Positions 36,788 to 45,974 of a stretch of DNA of 64,000 nt are shown piece by piece; positions within the stretch are counted from its first letter, which is position 1, and the number at the start of each line of letters is the position of its first letter. A model generated the notes under the pieces. The model did no database searches. It worked only from the letters and a program-made list of their open reading frames with translations, and was not told the DNA's origin. This DNA is from Denitrificimonas halotolerans (lineage in GTDB: Bacteria; Pseudomonadota; Gammaproteobacteria; Pseudomonadales; Pseudomonadaceae). The DNA lies in the NCBI RefSeq assembly GCF_034259425.1, contig NZ_JAXIVU010000005.1:88546-152545 (forward strand). The letters are read 5' to 3'. The translations under genes and the position numbers were made by a program.

Positions 36788-37069
36788 ATGGCACGCTTAG
36801 TGTGGTCGTTACATGCATATCAGATTATTTTGCCAGATGAGCAGCTGGATATGTTCGCCTGTCAGAAAGAACATGTGCATGCAGTGAAGCGACAACTGGA
36901 GTTAGGTAGTGAGGCTGACCGCACCCTCTGTGGCTCTTTGCTCCCTGCTCAGCCGAATTGGCATGTGCTCGAGCGCAATGCTCTACGCAATACACATTTT
37001 TGCCCGCAGTGTCGTGAGGAAATTCAAGCGCAACGTAAACAGGCGCAGCCTCGTAGACGTCGAAGTTAA
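36788..37069 (+). CDS. Conserved hypothetical protein, 93 aa
   Basis: Small soluble basic protein. An N-terminal stretch (MARLVWSLHAYQIILPDEQL) is followed by a possible zinc site: Cys at positions 25 and 48 and a C-terminal CPQC. The tail is Arg-rich (QPRRRRS). No known family is recognised. GGGGG lies about 9 nt before the ATG. It sits between tesA and the L,D-transpeptidase. Confidence 0.65.
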   Translation: MARLVWSLHAYQIILPDEQLDMFACQKEHVHAVKRQLELGSEADRTLCGSLLPAQPNWHVLERNALRNTHFCPQCREEIQAQRKQAQPRRRRS

Positions 37070-37149
37070 AATTAGGGGCAACACCTGTGCTGAGCTGTTT
37101 GAATTCCAGTACTATGCAGTTGTTGTTAAAACTTTTCTAGGATTCTGCA

Positions 37150-38121
37150 ATGCTTGCAAAAATGCTTACGCTAAGGCCTCTGCGCTTAAGTTTATTATTG
37201 ATCACTTGTTGGATGTCGGAGGCCTTTGCGCTTGAGTTGGCGCTACCGCAGCCAGGTGATGATGTTGTCGGGACAGTGCAGGTCATAGAGGCTAGTTATG
37301 AAGATACCTTTGCTGATATAGGTGAAACTTATCACTTGGGTTATTCAGAAATGGTTGCAGCGAATCCAGGTGTTGATGCTTGGTTACCGGGAGCTGGTAG
37401 CGCAATTACTTTACCCACCCAGTATATTTTGCCGGCAGGTGCTCGTGAGGGTATTGTTATGAACTTGCCGGAGTACCGATTGTATTATTACCCTAAAGAT
37501 AAACCTGTAGTTTATACCTATCCTATTGGTATTGGTCGGGAGGGCTGGGGGTCTCCTGTCAGTGAAACGCGTATTGCGGTCAAGACACCAAATCCTGGTT
37601 GGACTCCGCCTCAATCCATTTTGCGTGAACATGCTGAAGCTGGAGATCCTTTGCCAGCTTACGTGCCGCCAGGGCCAGATAATCCTTTAGGACCTTATAA
37701 GTTAACCTTAAGTTTGCCAGGGTACTTGATTCATGGCTCGAATAAAAATTTTGGGATTGGAACCCGAGTCAGTCACGGTTGTTTTCGTATGCTGAATCAT
37801 AATGTGCTCGAATTGGCTGATTTAGTCGCGGTAGGTACTAAGGTGCGTATTATTGATGAGCCTTATAAGTTAGGAATGCATGCTGGACGGCTTTATTTAG
37901 AAGCACATGCCATGATTAGCGATGTGGAAGAGGTTTCTATTGTTGATAAGCATGCTGCTGTAGTTGAGTTGATCAGTCAGTCGGAGCTTGTGGGTGATGC
38001 TTTTATCATTGACTGGGATCGTGTGCGTCAAGTGATTGCTGCTGAAGATGGGATTCCTACAGTAATTAGTCACATTACTGAAAGTGTCTCGCATGAACCG
38101 AATCCTGTTTTGACGTTTTAG
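37150..38121 (+). CDS. L,D-transpeptidase (YkuD family) with LysM-like N-terminus
   Basis: 323 residues: signal peptide (about 1-28), a LysM-like segment (YEDTFADIGETYHLGYSEMVAANPG), then the YkuD catalytic domain with HGSNKNFGIGTRVSHGCFRM, the SHGCFR motif carrying the nucleophilic Cys. Expected to form 3-3 cross-links or anchor proteins to peptidoglycan in the periplasm. Complete; AGGA precedes the ATG. Confidence 0.92.
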   Translation: MLAKMLTLRPLRLSLLLITCWMSEAFALELALPQPGDDVVGTVQVIEASYEDTFADIGETYHLGYSEMVAANPGVDAWLPGAGSAITLPTQYILPAGAREGIVMNLPEYRLYYYPKDKPVVYTYPIGIGREGWGSPVSETRIAVKTPNPGWTPPQSILREHAEAGDPLPAYVPPGPDNPLGPYKLTLSLPGYLIHGSNKNFGIGTRVSHGCFRMLNHNVLELADLVAVGTKVRIIDEPYKLGMHAGRLYLEAHAMISDVEEVSIVDKHAAVVELISQSELVGDAFIIDWDRVRQVIAAEDGIPTVISHITESVSHEPNPVLTF

Positions 38122-38153
38122 TTGGGTTGCTTGTTGGATATAAGAAGAAGTGT

Positions 38154-38181
38154 TTGACAAGGTGTAAATTAGTCGTATAAT
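38154..38181 (+). promoter_or_regulatory. Promoter of tRNA-Val
   Basis: Perfect TTGACA (38154-38159) and TATAAT (38176-38181) with a 16-bp spacer, 13 bp upstream of the tRNA. Confidence 0.9.
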
Positions 38182-38194
38182 ACGCGTCCATTAT

Positions 38195-38271
38195 AGGCAC
38201 ATAGCTCAGTTGGTTAGAGCACCACCTTGACATGGTGGGGGTCGTTGGTTCGAATCCAATTGTGCCTACCA
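38195..38271 (+). tRNA. tRNA-Val (GAC)
   Basis: 77-nt cloverleaf: acceptor AGGCACA / TGTGCCT, anticodon stem CCACC / GGTGG around TTGACAT (anticodon GAC), T-loop GGTTCGAATCC, encoded CCA. Confidence 0.96.
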
Positions 38272-38281
38272 AACTTATCAG

Positions 38282-38305
38282 AAGGTCGCCGTGTGCGGCC
38301 TTTTG
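38282..38305 (+). terminator. Terminator of tRNA-Val
   Basis: 8-bp stem AAGGTCGC / GCGGCCTT (one T-G pair) with loop CGTGT, followed by TTGTGTTTTT. Confidence 0.8.
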
Positions 38306-38484
38306 TGTTTTTAGCGCAAGTATTGTTGAAGGCTTGCAAATATTCCCAGTGAATCCGGTTGGTTTAGGGTGGGTAAAGCCCGCTGCCGCAGTATGGTAGA
38401 TAGACCTTGCACCGATCGCTCTTACTGGCTCATCCCAACCCATGTGATCTTTTGTAGGGGTCACCACTAGGCAGAGGAGGCGCC

Positions 38485-40407
38485 ATGCCCGTAATTACTC
38501 TCCCTGACGGCAGTCAGCGTACATTTGAACAACCCGTTTCTATTCTTGAAGTCGCGCAGTCCATAGGTGCCGGTTTAGCTAAGGCAACGGTTGCTGGGCG
38601 TGTGAATGGACGTTTGATGGATGCTACGGACTTAATTACTGATGACGCCACGCTGTCTATTATTACACCTAAAGACCCCGAGGGTGTTGAGATTATTCGT
38701 CACTCCTGTGCGCACTTGGTGGGGCACGCGGTTAAGCAGTTATACCCTGATGCTAAGATGGTCATTGGTCCTGTGATTGATGATGGGTTTTACTATGACA
38801 TAGCCATTGAGCGTCCTTTTACGCCAGATGATTTGCAGGCTATTGAAAAGCGCATGAATGAGTTGATCAATCAAGACTATGATGTGATCAAGAAAATGAC
38901 GCCGCGTGCAGAGGTGATTGATATCTTTACTCAGCGCGGTGAGGATTATAAATTACGCTTGATTGAAGATATGCCTGAAGAAACTGAAATGGGCATGTAT
39001 TTCCATCAGGAATACGTTGATATGTGTCGCGGTCCTCACGTACCTAATACACGTTTTTTGAAATCATTTAAATTGACTCGCTTCTCTGGTGCATATTGGC
39101 GTGGTGATTCTAAAAACGAACAATTACAGCGTATTTACGGTACTGCATGGGCAGATAAGAAGCAGCTTAATGCTTACCTTAAGCGCTTAGAAGAGGCTGA
39201 GAAGCGTGACCATCGTAAGCTTGGTAAACGCTTGGATCTGTTTCATACCCAAGAGGAAGCACCAGGTATGGTGTTCTGGCACCCGAATGGTTGGACAATA
39301 TACCAGGTGTTAGAGCAGTACATGCGTAAAGTGCAGCGCGAGAATGGTTATTTAGAGATTAAAACCCCGCAGGTTTTAGATCGTAACCTTTGGGAGAAGT
39401 CAGGTCACTGGGCCAATTATGCAGACAACATGTTTGTTACTCAGTCTGAATCACGCGATTACGCGATTAAGCCCATGAACTGCCCAGGTCACGTGCAGGT
39501 TTATAATCAGGGGTTGAAGAGTTACCGCGAGCTGCCTTTGCGTTTGGCTGAGTTTGGGGCTTGTCACCGTAACGAGCCATCAGGTGCGTTACATGGTATA
39601 ATGCGAGTACGCGGCTTCACTCAGGATGACGCGCATATTTTTTGTACTGAAGAACAGATGCAGGCAGAATCTGCTGACTTTATTCGTTTAACACAAAAAG
39701 TTTATGCAGATTTTGGCTTTACTGATCTGGAGTTAAAGTTATCTACACGCCCTGAACAGCGGGTAGGTACAGACGAGCAGTGGGACCGTGCGGAAAAAGC
39801 ACTGGCAGAAGCACTTGAATCTGAAGGCTTGGAGTATGAGCTGCAAGAAGGGGAAGGTGCGTTCTATGGTCCTAAAATTGAATTTTCATTACGCGACTGT
39901 TTAGGTCGAGTGTGGCAGTGTGGAACCTTGCAGCTAGATTTTAACCTGCCTGTCCGTTTAGACGCAGAATATGTAGGTGAAGATAACGATCGCAAACACC
40001 CTGTTATGTTGCACCGTGCAATATTAGGTTCATTTGAACGTTTCATCGGTATTTTAATTGAGCATTACGAAGGTGCGTTTCCTGCTTGGTTGGCACCAAC
40101 ACAAGCTGTAATTATGAATATCAGTGAAAAACAAGGTGAGTTTGCGCAAAAAGTTGAGAAAAAACTGCAAGAAATTGGATTTAGAGTCAAGACTGACTTG
40201 AGAAACGAGAAGATCGGCTTTAAAATCCGTGAGCACACTTTGCTCAAGGTTCCTTATTTGCTGGTAATCGGTGATAGGGAAGTTGAGACACAAACGATTG
40301 CAGTACGAACTCGTTGTGGTCAAAATCTCGGCAGCATGCCAGTTGACCAGTTTGTAGAGTTGCTAGAAACTGCAGTTTCCCGGCGTGGTCGCCAAGATTT
40401 GGAGTGA
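38485..40407 (+). CDS. thrS: Threonine--tRNA ligase
   Basis: Class II aminoacyl-tRNA synthetase of 640 residues: N-terminal TGS domain (1-62), editing domain (HSCAHLVGHAVKQLYP with the HxxxH metal site; MCRGPHVPNT), catalytic core (MNCPGHVQVY; FGACHRNEPSGALHG; RAILGSFERFIGILIEHYEG) and anticodon-binding C-terminus. The Shine-Dalgarno is AGGAGG. It opens the thrS-infC-rpmI-rplT-pheST-ihfA block; its stop overlaps the infC start. Confidence 0.98.
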   Translation: MPVITLPDGSQRTFEQPVSILEVAQSIGAGLAKATVAGRVNGRLMDATDLITDDATLSIITPKDPEGVEIIRHSCAHLVGHAVKQLYPDAKMVIGPVIDDGFYYDIAIERPFTPDDLQAIEKRMNELINQDYDVIKKMTPRAEVIDIFTQRGEDYKLRLIEDMPEETEMGMYFHQEYVDMCRGPHVPNTRFLKSFKLTRFSGAYWRGDSKNEQLQRIYGTAWADKKQLNAYLKRLEEAEKRDHRKLGKRLDLFHTQEEAPGMVFWHPNGWTIYQVLEQYMRKVQRENGYLEIKTPQVLDRNLWEKSGHWANYADNMFVTQSESRDYAIKPMNCPGHVQVYNQGLKSYRELPLRLAEFGACHRNEPSGALHGIMRVRGFTQDDAHIFCTEEQMQAESADFIRLTQKVYADFGFTDLELKLSTRPEQRVGTDEQWDRAEKALAEALESEGLEYELQEGEGAFYGPKIEFSLRDCLGRVWQCGTLQLDFNLPVRLDAEYVGEDNDRKHPVMLHRAILGSFERFIGILIEHYEGAFPAWLAPTQAVIMNISEKQGEFAQKVEKKLQEIGFRVKTDLRNEKIGFKIREHTLLKVPYLLVIGDREVETQTIAVRTRCGQNLGSMPVDQFVELLETAVSRRGRQDLE

Positions 40408-40958
40408 TTATTATCAAGCGAGATATGAGACAAGACAGACGAACTGCCCCAAAGGCACCCATTAATGAGAACATCACAGCCCGCGAAGTGCGCCTGATTG
40501 GTGCAGAAGGTGAGCAGGTCGGGATCGTCTCGATTGATGAAGCTCTGGCCGCAGCTGATGAAGCAAAGCTGGACTTAGTAGAAATATCTGCAGATGCGAC
40601 TCCACCTGTGTGTCGCATCATGGATTACGGTAAACACCTCTTTGAGAAAAAGAAGCAAATTGCTGCTGCGCGTAAAAACCAGAAGCAAGTGCAAATCAAA
40701 GAAGTAAAGTTTCGTCCAGGGACGGAATCAGGGGATTATCAGGTAAAACTACGCAACCTGATACGTTTCCTAGAAGATGGGGATAAAGCCAAGGTTTCAT
40801 TACGATTCCGTGGCCGAGAGATGGCCCACCAGGAGTTGGGAATGGAGTTGTTGAAGCGAGTCGAAACCGACTTGGCGGAGTATGGCACCGTTGAACAGCA
40901 TCCTAAGATGGAAGGACGCCAGCTAATTATGGTCCTCGCCCCCAAAAAGAAAAAATAA
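40407..40958 (+). CDS. infC: Translation initiation factor IF-3 (ATT start codon)
   Basis: 183 residues with the canonical IF-3 sequence (INENITAREVRLIGAEG; CRIMDYGKHLFEKKK; FRGREMAHQELGMELL). The start is placed at ATT 40407, giving MIIKRDMRQD, which matches the N-terminus I recall for Pseudomonas IF-3. A GTG at 40404 and a second ATT at 40410 are alternatives. IF-3 discriminates against AUU, so such a start gives autoregulation, as known in E. coli. GGAG overlaps the end of thrS. Confidence 0.94.
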   Translation: MIIKRDMRQDRRTAPKAPINENITAREVRLIGAEGEQVGIVSIDEALAAADEAKLDLVEISADATPPVCRIMDYGKHLFEKKKQIAAARKNQKQVQIKEVKFRPGTESGDYQVKLRNLIRFLEDGDKAKVSLRFRGREMAHQELGMELLKRVETDLAEYGTVEQHPKMEGRQLIMVLAPKKKK

Positions 40959-41020
40959 CCCCCTAGGGCAGCGGCAGGCCTTAAGGTTATGCGTATTAAT
41001 TTGAATGCGGAGTATTCAAC

Positions 41021-41215
41021 ATGCCAAAGATGAAAACGAAAAGCGGCGCTAAAAAGCGCTTTAAAGCGACAGCCAATGGTTTTAAGCATAAGCATGCTTT
41101 TAAGAGTCACATCTTGACCAAAATGACAACTAAGCGTAAGCGTCAGTTGCGTGGAACATCTATGGTTCACCCTACAGATGTTGCTCGTGTTGAACGCATG
41201 TTGCGTCTTCGTTAA
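41021..41215 (+). CDS. rpmI: 50S ribosomal protein L35
   Basis: 64-residue, Lys/Arg-rich L35: MPKMKTKSGAKKRFK at the N-terminus and MVHPTDVARVERMLR at the end. Between infC and rplT as in other gammaproteobacteria, where L20 represses this operon. Confidence 0.97.
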   Translation: MPKMKTKSGAKKRFKATANGFKHKHAFKSHILTKMTTKRKRQLRGTSMVHPTDVARVERMLRLR

Positions 41216-41246
41216 TTTCGGTCTGGATAATTAAAGGTAATAGTTT

Positions 41247-41603
41247 ATGGCTCGTGTAAAACGTGGTGTTTTAGCCCGTCGTCGTCACAAGAAAATCTTG
41301 AAACTTGCTAAAGGTTACTACGGTGCGCGTTCACGCGTATTCCGCGTTGCCAAGCAAGCGGTTATTAAAGCTGGTCAGTACGCATACCGTGACCGTCGTC
41401 AGCGTAAGCGTCAGTTCCGCGCATTGTGGATTGCACGTATCAACGCAGGCGCACGTGTAAATGGCTTATCTTACAGCCGTTTCATTGCAGGCTTGAAAAA
41501 AGCTTCAATTGAAATCGACCGTAAAGTACTGGCTGACTTAGCAGTAAATGAAAAAGCAGCGTTTGCTGCAATTGTTGAAAAAGCTAAGTCATCTTTGGCC
41601 TAA
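41247..41603 (+). CDS. rplT: 50S ribosomal protein L20
   Basis: 118 residues; RVKRGVLARRRHKKILKLAKGYYG and the basic N-terminal helix are typical of L20, which binds 23S rRNA and, in E. coli, its own mRNA as a repressor. AAAGG precedes the ATG. Confidence 0.98.
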   Translation: MARVKRGVLARRRHKKILKLAKGYYGARSRVFRVAKQAVIKAGQYAYRDRRQRKRQFRALWIARINAGARVNGLSYSRFIAGLKKASIEIDRKVLADLAVNEKAAFAAIVEKAKSSLA

Positions 41604-41621
41604 GTTTTTAAACATTGCGAC

Positions 41622-41672
41622 ATGCGTTTTTTGATAAGGGAAGGGCTTAGGCTCTTCCCTTATTTCGTATAG
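41622..41672 (+). CDS. Candidate leader peptide of pheST
   Basis: A 16-codon frame (MRFLIREGLRLFPYFV) in the rplT-pheS gap contains three Phe and one Tyr codon, two of the Phe codons close to the stop. It overlaps a 10-bp hairpin (41634-41663). E. coli pheST is controlled by attenuation through a Phe-rich leader peptide; position and content suggest an analogue. Its Shine-Dalgarno is weak and the hairpin lacks a solid T-run, so this stays tentative. Confidence 0.4.
   Translation: MRFLIREGLRLFPYFV
41634..41663 (+). terminator. Hairpin between rplT and pheS (terminator or attenuator)
   Basis: Perfect 10-bp stem ATAAGGGAAG / CTTCCCTTAT around a 10-base loop, followed by TTCGTATAG rather than a T-run. 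Either a partial terminator of the infC-rplT transcript or part of a pheST attenuator. Confidence 0.55.
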
Positions 41673-41704
41673 AATCCTTATTTTTATAGGTCATAGCAAG
41701 AGCA

Positions 41705-41737
41705 CCTTGCAAAGCGCGCGGGCTGTGTTTTGCAAGG
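41705..41737 (+). promoter_or_regulatory. Second hairpin in the pheS leader
   Basis: 9-bp stem CCTTGCAAA / TTTGCAAGG immediately upstream of the pheS Shine-Dalgarno CTGGAG. It could influence translation initiation or pair alternatively with the upstream hairpin. Confidence 0.45.
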
Positions 41738-41753
41738 TCCTCTGGAGTATTGT

Positions 41754-42770
41754 ATGGATAATCTTGATGCGCTAGTGACAGACGCTTTAGCCGTTATTGC
41801 TAAAACTGAAGAGTCGCAAGCTTTAGAACAGTTACGAGTTCACTATTTAGGTAAAAAAGGTGAGCTGACTCAGCTTATGAAACAGCTAGGTAAGTTGTCA
41901 GCTGAAGAGCGCCCAAAGGCGGGTGCCACGATTAATGCTGCTAAAGAGCGGGTACAAAAAGCACTCAATGAGCGTAAGCAGTCTTTAGATGATGCGGCGC
42001 TAGAGCGCAAACTTGCAGCAGAAACCATTGATGTTACTTTGGCAGGGCGTGGCCAGCAAAGTGGTAGCTTACATCCAGTGACGCGTACGTTAGAGCGCAT
42101 TGAGCAGTTTTTTACTAAAATTGGTTATGGTGTTGCTGAAGGTCCAGAAGTTGAAGATGACTATCACAACTTTGAAGCGTTGAACATTCCCGGGCATCAC
42201 CCTGCGCGTGCGATGCATGATACCTTTTATTTTAATGCGAATATGTTGTTGCGTACGCACACTTCACCAGTACAGGTGCGTACCATGGAAGCACAGCGTC
42301 CTCCCATTCGTATTGTCTGTCCTGGCCGTGTTTACCGTTGTGATTCTGATATCACCCATTCTCCGATGTTCCACCAAGTGGAAGGCTTATTAGTTGATCG
42401 AGATATCAGCTTTGCCGACTTAAAAGGCACTATTGAAGAATTCTTACGAGTCTTTTTTGAGAAAGACTTAGGTGTGCGTTTCCGTCCGTCATTTTTCCCG
42501 TTTACTGAGCCTTCAGCAGAAGTGGATATGGAGTGTGTGATGTGTAACGGCAAAGGGTGCCGTGTATGTAAGCAAACAGGTTGGCTAGAGGTTATGGGGT
42601 GCGGCATGGTGCATCCAAACGTGTTGCGTATGTCAGGTATTGACCCCGAAGAATTCCAAGGCTTTGCTTTTGGTATGGGGGCAGAGCGTCTTGCTATGTT
42701 GCGTTATGGAGTCAATGATTTGCGTTTGTTCTTCGATAACGACCTACGTTTCTTATCCCAATTTCGCTAG
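41754..42770 (+). CDS. pheS: Phenylalanine--tRNA ligase alpha subunit
   Basis: 338 residues: N-terminal coiled coil (about 1-90) and class II core (HPVTRTLERIEQFF; FHQVEGLLVDRDISFADLK; GFAFGMGAERLAMLRYG). A Cys cluster CVMCNGKGCRVCKQTGW resembles a zinc-binding insertion seen in this family. The ATG at 41754 follows CTGGAG; a TTG in frame 24 bp earlier is rejected. Confidence 0.97.
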   Translation: MDNLDALVTDALAVIAKTEESQALEQLRVHYLGKKGELTQLMKQLGKLSAEERPKAGATINAAKERVQKALNERKQSLDDAALERKLAAETIDVTLAGRGQQSGSLHPVTRTLERIEQFFTKIGYGVAEGPEVEDDYHNFEALNIPGHHPARAMHDTFYFNANMLLRTHTSPVQVRTMEAQRPPIRIVCPGRVYRCDSDITHSPMFHQVEGLLVDRDISFADLKGTIEEFLRVFFEKDLGVRFRPSFFPFTEPSAEVDMECVMCNGKGCRVCKQTGWLEVMGCGMVHPNVLRMSGIDPEEFQGFAFGMGAERLAMLRYGVNDLRLFFDNDLRFLSQFR

Positions 42771-42800
42771 GTCGATACCTTTTAAGTTTAGGAGAGCAGC

Positions 42801-45182
42801 ATGAATTTTAGTGAGCAGTGGTTACGCAGTTTAGTTGACCCAAAAGTTTCTCGTGACGAGCTGATTGCTCGTTTATCAATGGCCGGCCTTGAAGTGGATG
42901 GTGTCGCTCCTGTTGCTGGTGAGTTTAGCGGTGTGGTTGTAGGTGAAATACTCAACGCTGAGCAGCATCCTGATGCAGATAAGTTACGTGTTTGTACGGT
43001 AAATGATGGCGAGCAAAATGTACAAGTTGTTTGTGGCGCCCCGAACGCACGTCCAGGTATTAAAGTACCTTTTGCTCGAGTGGGTGCAATTTTGCCGGGC
43101 AACTTTAAAATTAAAAAAGCTAAATTACGTGGTGTTGAATCTTTCGGAATGCTGTGTGCAGCCAATGAGCTTCAAATCAGTGATGATGATGCAGGGTTAT
43201 TAGAGCTGTCTGCTGATGCAGTAGTAGGGCAGTGCTTACGTGAAGCTTTAAACCTAGATGATGTTAGCGTTGAAGTTGACTTAACCCCTAACCGCGGTGA
43301 CTGTTTATCTTTGCAGGGTTTGGCTCGTGAAGTGGGTGCTTTATATAATGCGCCTGTACAGCTGCCTAGCATTACTCCAGTTGCTGCACAGCATGATGAA
43401 AAAGTTGCAGTTGAGTTACTCTCTAGTGAAGCGTGCCCGCGTTATGTTGGGCGTGTGATCAAAGGGGTTGATTTAAACCGGACTACTCCAACTTGGATGG
43501 TGCAACGTCTCGAGCGCAGTGATATCCGCAGTATTGATCCTGTCGTAGATGTGACGAACTATGTGATGCTAGAGCTTGGCCAACCATTACACGCTTTTGA
43601 TTTGGCACAGATCAAGGGCCGTATTTGTGTGCGTATGGCACATGAGAATGAAAAAATCACTTTGTTGGATGGTCAAGAGGTCTGTTTAAAAACAGACACC
43701 TTAGTGATTGCAGATCAGCAGCGTGCTTTAGCTATTGCTGGTGTTATGGGTGGTGAGGATAGCGGTGTTACTGTAGGTAAAACCACTGATATTTTCTTAG
43801 AAAGTGCTTTTTTTGAGCCCATCGCTATTGCTGGTAAGGCACGTTCTTATGGCTTGCATACCGATGCTTCGCACCGCTTTGAGCGTGGTGTGGACTGGCA
43901 GTTGCCCGCGCAAGCCATTGAGCGTGCTACTGAACTGTTGTTAAGTATTGTTGGCGGTAGTGCAGGGCCGGTACAGGTCAGTGAAGATGTAAAGCATCTG
44001 CCACAAGTTGAGCCGATTCGCTTAAGGGCTGAGCGTGTTAAGCAGATGTTTGGTTTAAGCTTAGCCGATGAGCAAATTGAAGCTTTATTGCGCCCTTTAG
44101 GGCTGAAACTCGATAAGCAAGGTGAGGGAGTCTGGTTGGTTACAGCGCCGAGCCATCGTTTTGATATCAGCATTGAAGTAGATCTGTTGGAAGAAATAGG
44201 TCGCTTATATGGTTATGATCAGTTACCTGTACGCTATCCAGCTGCACGTTTAGCTCCGCAATCGCAACCTGAGGCGCAAGCACAATTGCCGGTGTTACGT
44301 CGTTTATTGGTGGCGCGAGGTTATCAAGAAGCGATTACTTATAGTTTTATTGAGCCTGAGATTTTTGCTACTTTTCACCCTGAGTTAGAGCCGCTAAAGC
44401 TAGCCAACCCAATCTCTGCAGAACTATCGGTTATGCGTGCTTCATTATTGCCTGGCTTATTGAAAGCGCTGCAGCATAATTTAAACCGTCAACAAGGGCG
44501 CATTCGTCTCTTTGAAAGTGGTTTGCGTTTTGTAGGGCAGTTAGAAAATTTAAAGCAAGAGCGGATGCTTGCCGGTGTGATCACAGGCTTACGTTTGCCA
44601 GAGGTGTGGACGCACGGTAAAGAGAGCGTAGATTTTTATGATATTAAGGGCGATGTTGAAGCACTCTTAGGTGCAGTTGGTGATAGTCACAGTTATAGTT
44701 TTGTACCTTGCCAACAGTATGCTTTTCATCCGGGGCAATGTGCACGCATTGAGCGTAACGGAGAGCCTGTGGGCTATGTTGGGACTCTGCATCCAAAATT
44801 GGCCACAGAATTGGATATCAACCAGCAAACTTTAATGTTTGAGGTTCAGTTGGATGCGATCAGTGAAGGCCGTTTGCCAACCTTTACTGAGCTGTCACGT
44901 TTCCCTGAGGTACGTCGTGATTTAGCATTGGTAGTGAACGCCGAAGTGCCAGCACAGCAGTTGATGGATGATATGCGCGCTGCTGCAGGTGAGTTTCTCA
45001 CTCAGATTCGTCTTTTTGATGTCTATCAAGGAAAGGGGGTTGCGGAAGGATGTAAAAGTTTGGCTGTTGGCTTGACCTGGCAACATCCATCACGCACTCT
45101 TACTGATGAAGAGGTAGGTGCTGCTACTGAGGCAATTTTGACCTCATTGTCAGATAAGTTTGGAGCAATCCTAAGGAAGTGA
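42801..45182 (+). CDS. pheT: Phenylalanine--tRNA ligase beta subunit
   Basis: 793 residues with the EMAP-like tRNA-binding domain (39-150; EILNAEQHPDADKLRVC), B3/B4 editing domain, B5 domain, synthetase-like core and the C-terminal anticodon-binding fold (FPEVRRDLALVV). Forms the alpha2beta2 enzyme with PheS. The Shine-Dalgarno is AGGAG. Confidence 0.98.
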   Translation: MNFSEQWLRSLVDPKVSRDELIARLSMAGLEVDGVAPVAGEFSGVVVGEILNAEQHPDADKLRVCTVNDGEQNVQVVCGAPNARPGIKVPFARVGAILPGNFKIKKAKLRGVESFGMLCAANELQISDDDAGLLELSADAVVGQCLREALNLDDVSVEVDLTPNRGDCLSLQGLAREVGALYNAPVQLPSITPVAAQHDEKVAVELLSSEACPRYVGRVIKGVDLNRTTPTWMVQRLERSDIRSIDPVVDVTNYVMLELGQPLHAFDLAQIKGRICVRMAHENEKITLLDGQEVCLKTDTLVIADQQRALAIAGVMGGEDSGVTVGKTTDIFLESAFFEPIAIAGKARSYGLHTDASHRFERGVDWQLPAQAIERATELLLSIVGGSAGPVQVSEDVKHLPQVEPIRLRAERVKQMFGLSLADEQIEALLRPLGLKLDKQGEGVWLVTAPSHRFDISIEVDLLEEIGRLYGYDQLPVRYPAARLAPQSQPEAQAQLPVLRRLLVARGYQEAITYSFIEPEIFATFHPELEPLKLANPISAELSVMRASLLPGLLKALQHNLNRQQGRIRLFESGLRFVGQLENLKQERMLAGVITGLRLPEVWTHGKESVDFYDIKGDVEALLGAVGDSHSYSFVPCQQYAFHPGQCARIERNGEPVGYVGTLHPKLATELDINQQTLMFEVQLDAISEGRLPTFTELSRFPEVRRDLALVVNAEVPAQQLMDDMRAAAGEFLTQIRLFDVYQGKGVAEGCKSLAVGLTWQHPSRTLTDEEVGAATEAILTSLSDKFGAILRK

Positions 45183-45186
45183 ATGT

Positions 45187-45489
45187 ATGGGGGCTTTAAC
45201 GAAAGCTGAAATGGCCGAACATCTTTATATGGAGATTGGCCTTAATAAACGTGAAGCCAAAGAGTTAGTTGATAACTTCTTTGAGGAGATTCGTTTAGCC
45301 CTCGAACACAACGAGCCGGTTAAGTTGTCTGGGTTTGGTAATTTTGAATTACGTGACAAAGCACAACGACCGGGTCGTAACCCGAAAACAGGCGAAGAGG
45401 TACCCATATCGGCACGTCGAGTGGTTACTTTTCGTCCGGGTCAAAAATTACGGGATCGGGTAGAGGCTTATGCAGGAAGCGAGTCATAA
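45187..45489 (+). CDS. ihfA: Integration host factor alpha subunit
   Basis: 100-residue DNA-bending protein of the HU/IHF family: ALTKAEMAEHLYMEIGLNKREAK at the N-terminus, the DNA-inserting arm with RPGRNPKTGEEV. Four bp after pheT, as expected. Overlaps the MerR gene by 20 bp. Confidence 0.97.
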   Translation: MGALTKAEMAEHLYMEIGLNKREAKELVDNFFEEIRLALEHNEPVKLSGFGNFELRDKAQRPGRNPKTGEEVPISARRVVTFRPGQKLRDRVEAYAGSES

Positions 45490-45826
45490 TAACGCGCTGC
45501 CAGTTATCCCGAAGAAACGTTACTTCACTATTGGTGAAGCTAGCGAGTTATGTGGGGTTAAACCCCATGTGCTGCGCTACTGGGAGCAAGAGTTTGAACA
45601 GTTAGCGAATATTAAGCGTCGTGGTAATCGGCGTTATTACCAGCGCCATGACTTGCTGATGATTCGTCAGATCCGCAGTTTGCTCTATGATCAGGGCTTT
45701 ACTACTGAAGGTGCACGTCTACGCTTAAGCAGTAGTGAGGCACGTGCAGATGGTGCTCAAGCGAAACAAATTATCCGTCAAATGATTGTCGAGCTCGAAG
45801 ATATATTAAAGGACCTGCGCAGCTAA
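45470..45826 (+). CDS. MerR family transcriptional regulator
   Basis: 118 residues with a MerR winged-helix (YFTIGEASELCGVKPHVLRYWEQEF) and a C-terminal coiled coil; no metal-binding Cys pair, so the ligand is unknown. Its place overlapping the end of ihfA is a recalled Pseudomonas arrangement. Translation is probably coupled to ihfA. Confidence 0.9.
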   Translation: MQEASHNNALPVIPKKRYFTIGEASELCGVKPHVLRYWEQEFEQLANIKRRGNRRYYQRHDLLMIRQIRSLLYDQGFTTEGARLRLSSSEARADGAQAKQIIRQMIVELEDILKDLRS

Positions 45827-45974
45827 TATTATCAGTGCTTTTTTACAGCTGTAATCATAGTTCTGTGTTTCTTGGTTTTCGCTGAGTTGAGTGGGCGTAG
45901 CGATTGATCTGCCCACGCAGTTCACGTGTTTTTAATAATTACCTAGCAGAATTCCCCCATCTCTTAATTTGATA

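Noticed and set aside
38075..38467. 130-codon minus-strand frame over tRNA-Val and the thrS leader
   Set aside because: Antisense to tRNA-Val with the same kind of artefact peptide (GFEPTTPTMSRWCSNQLSY).
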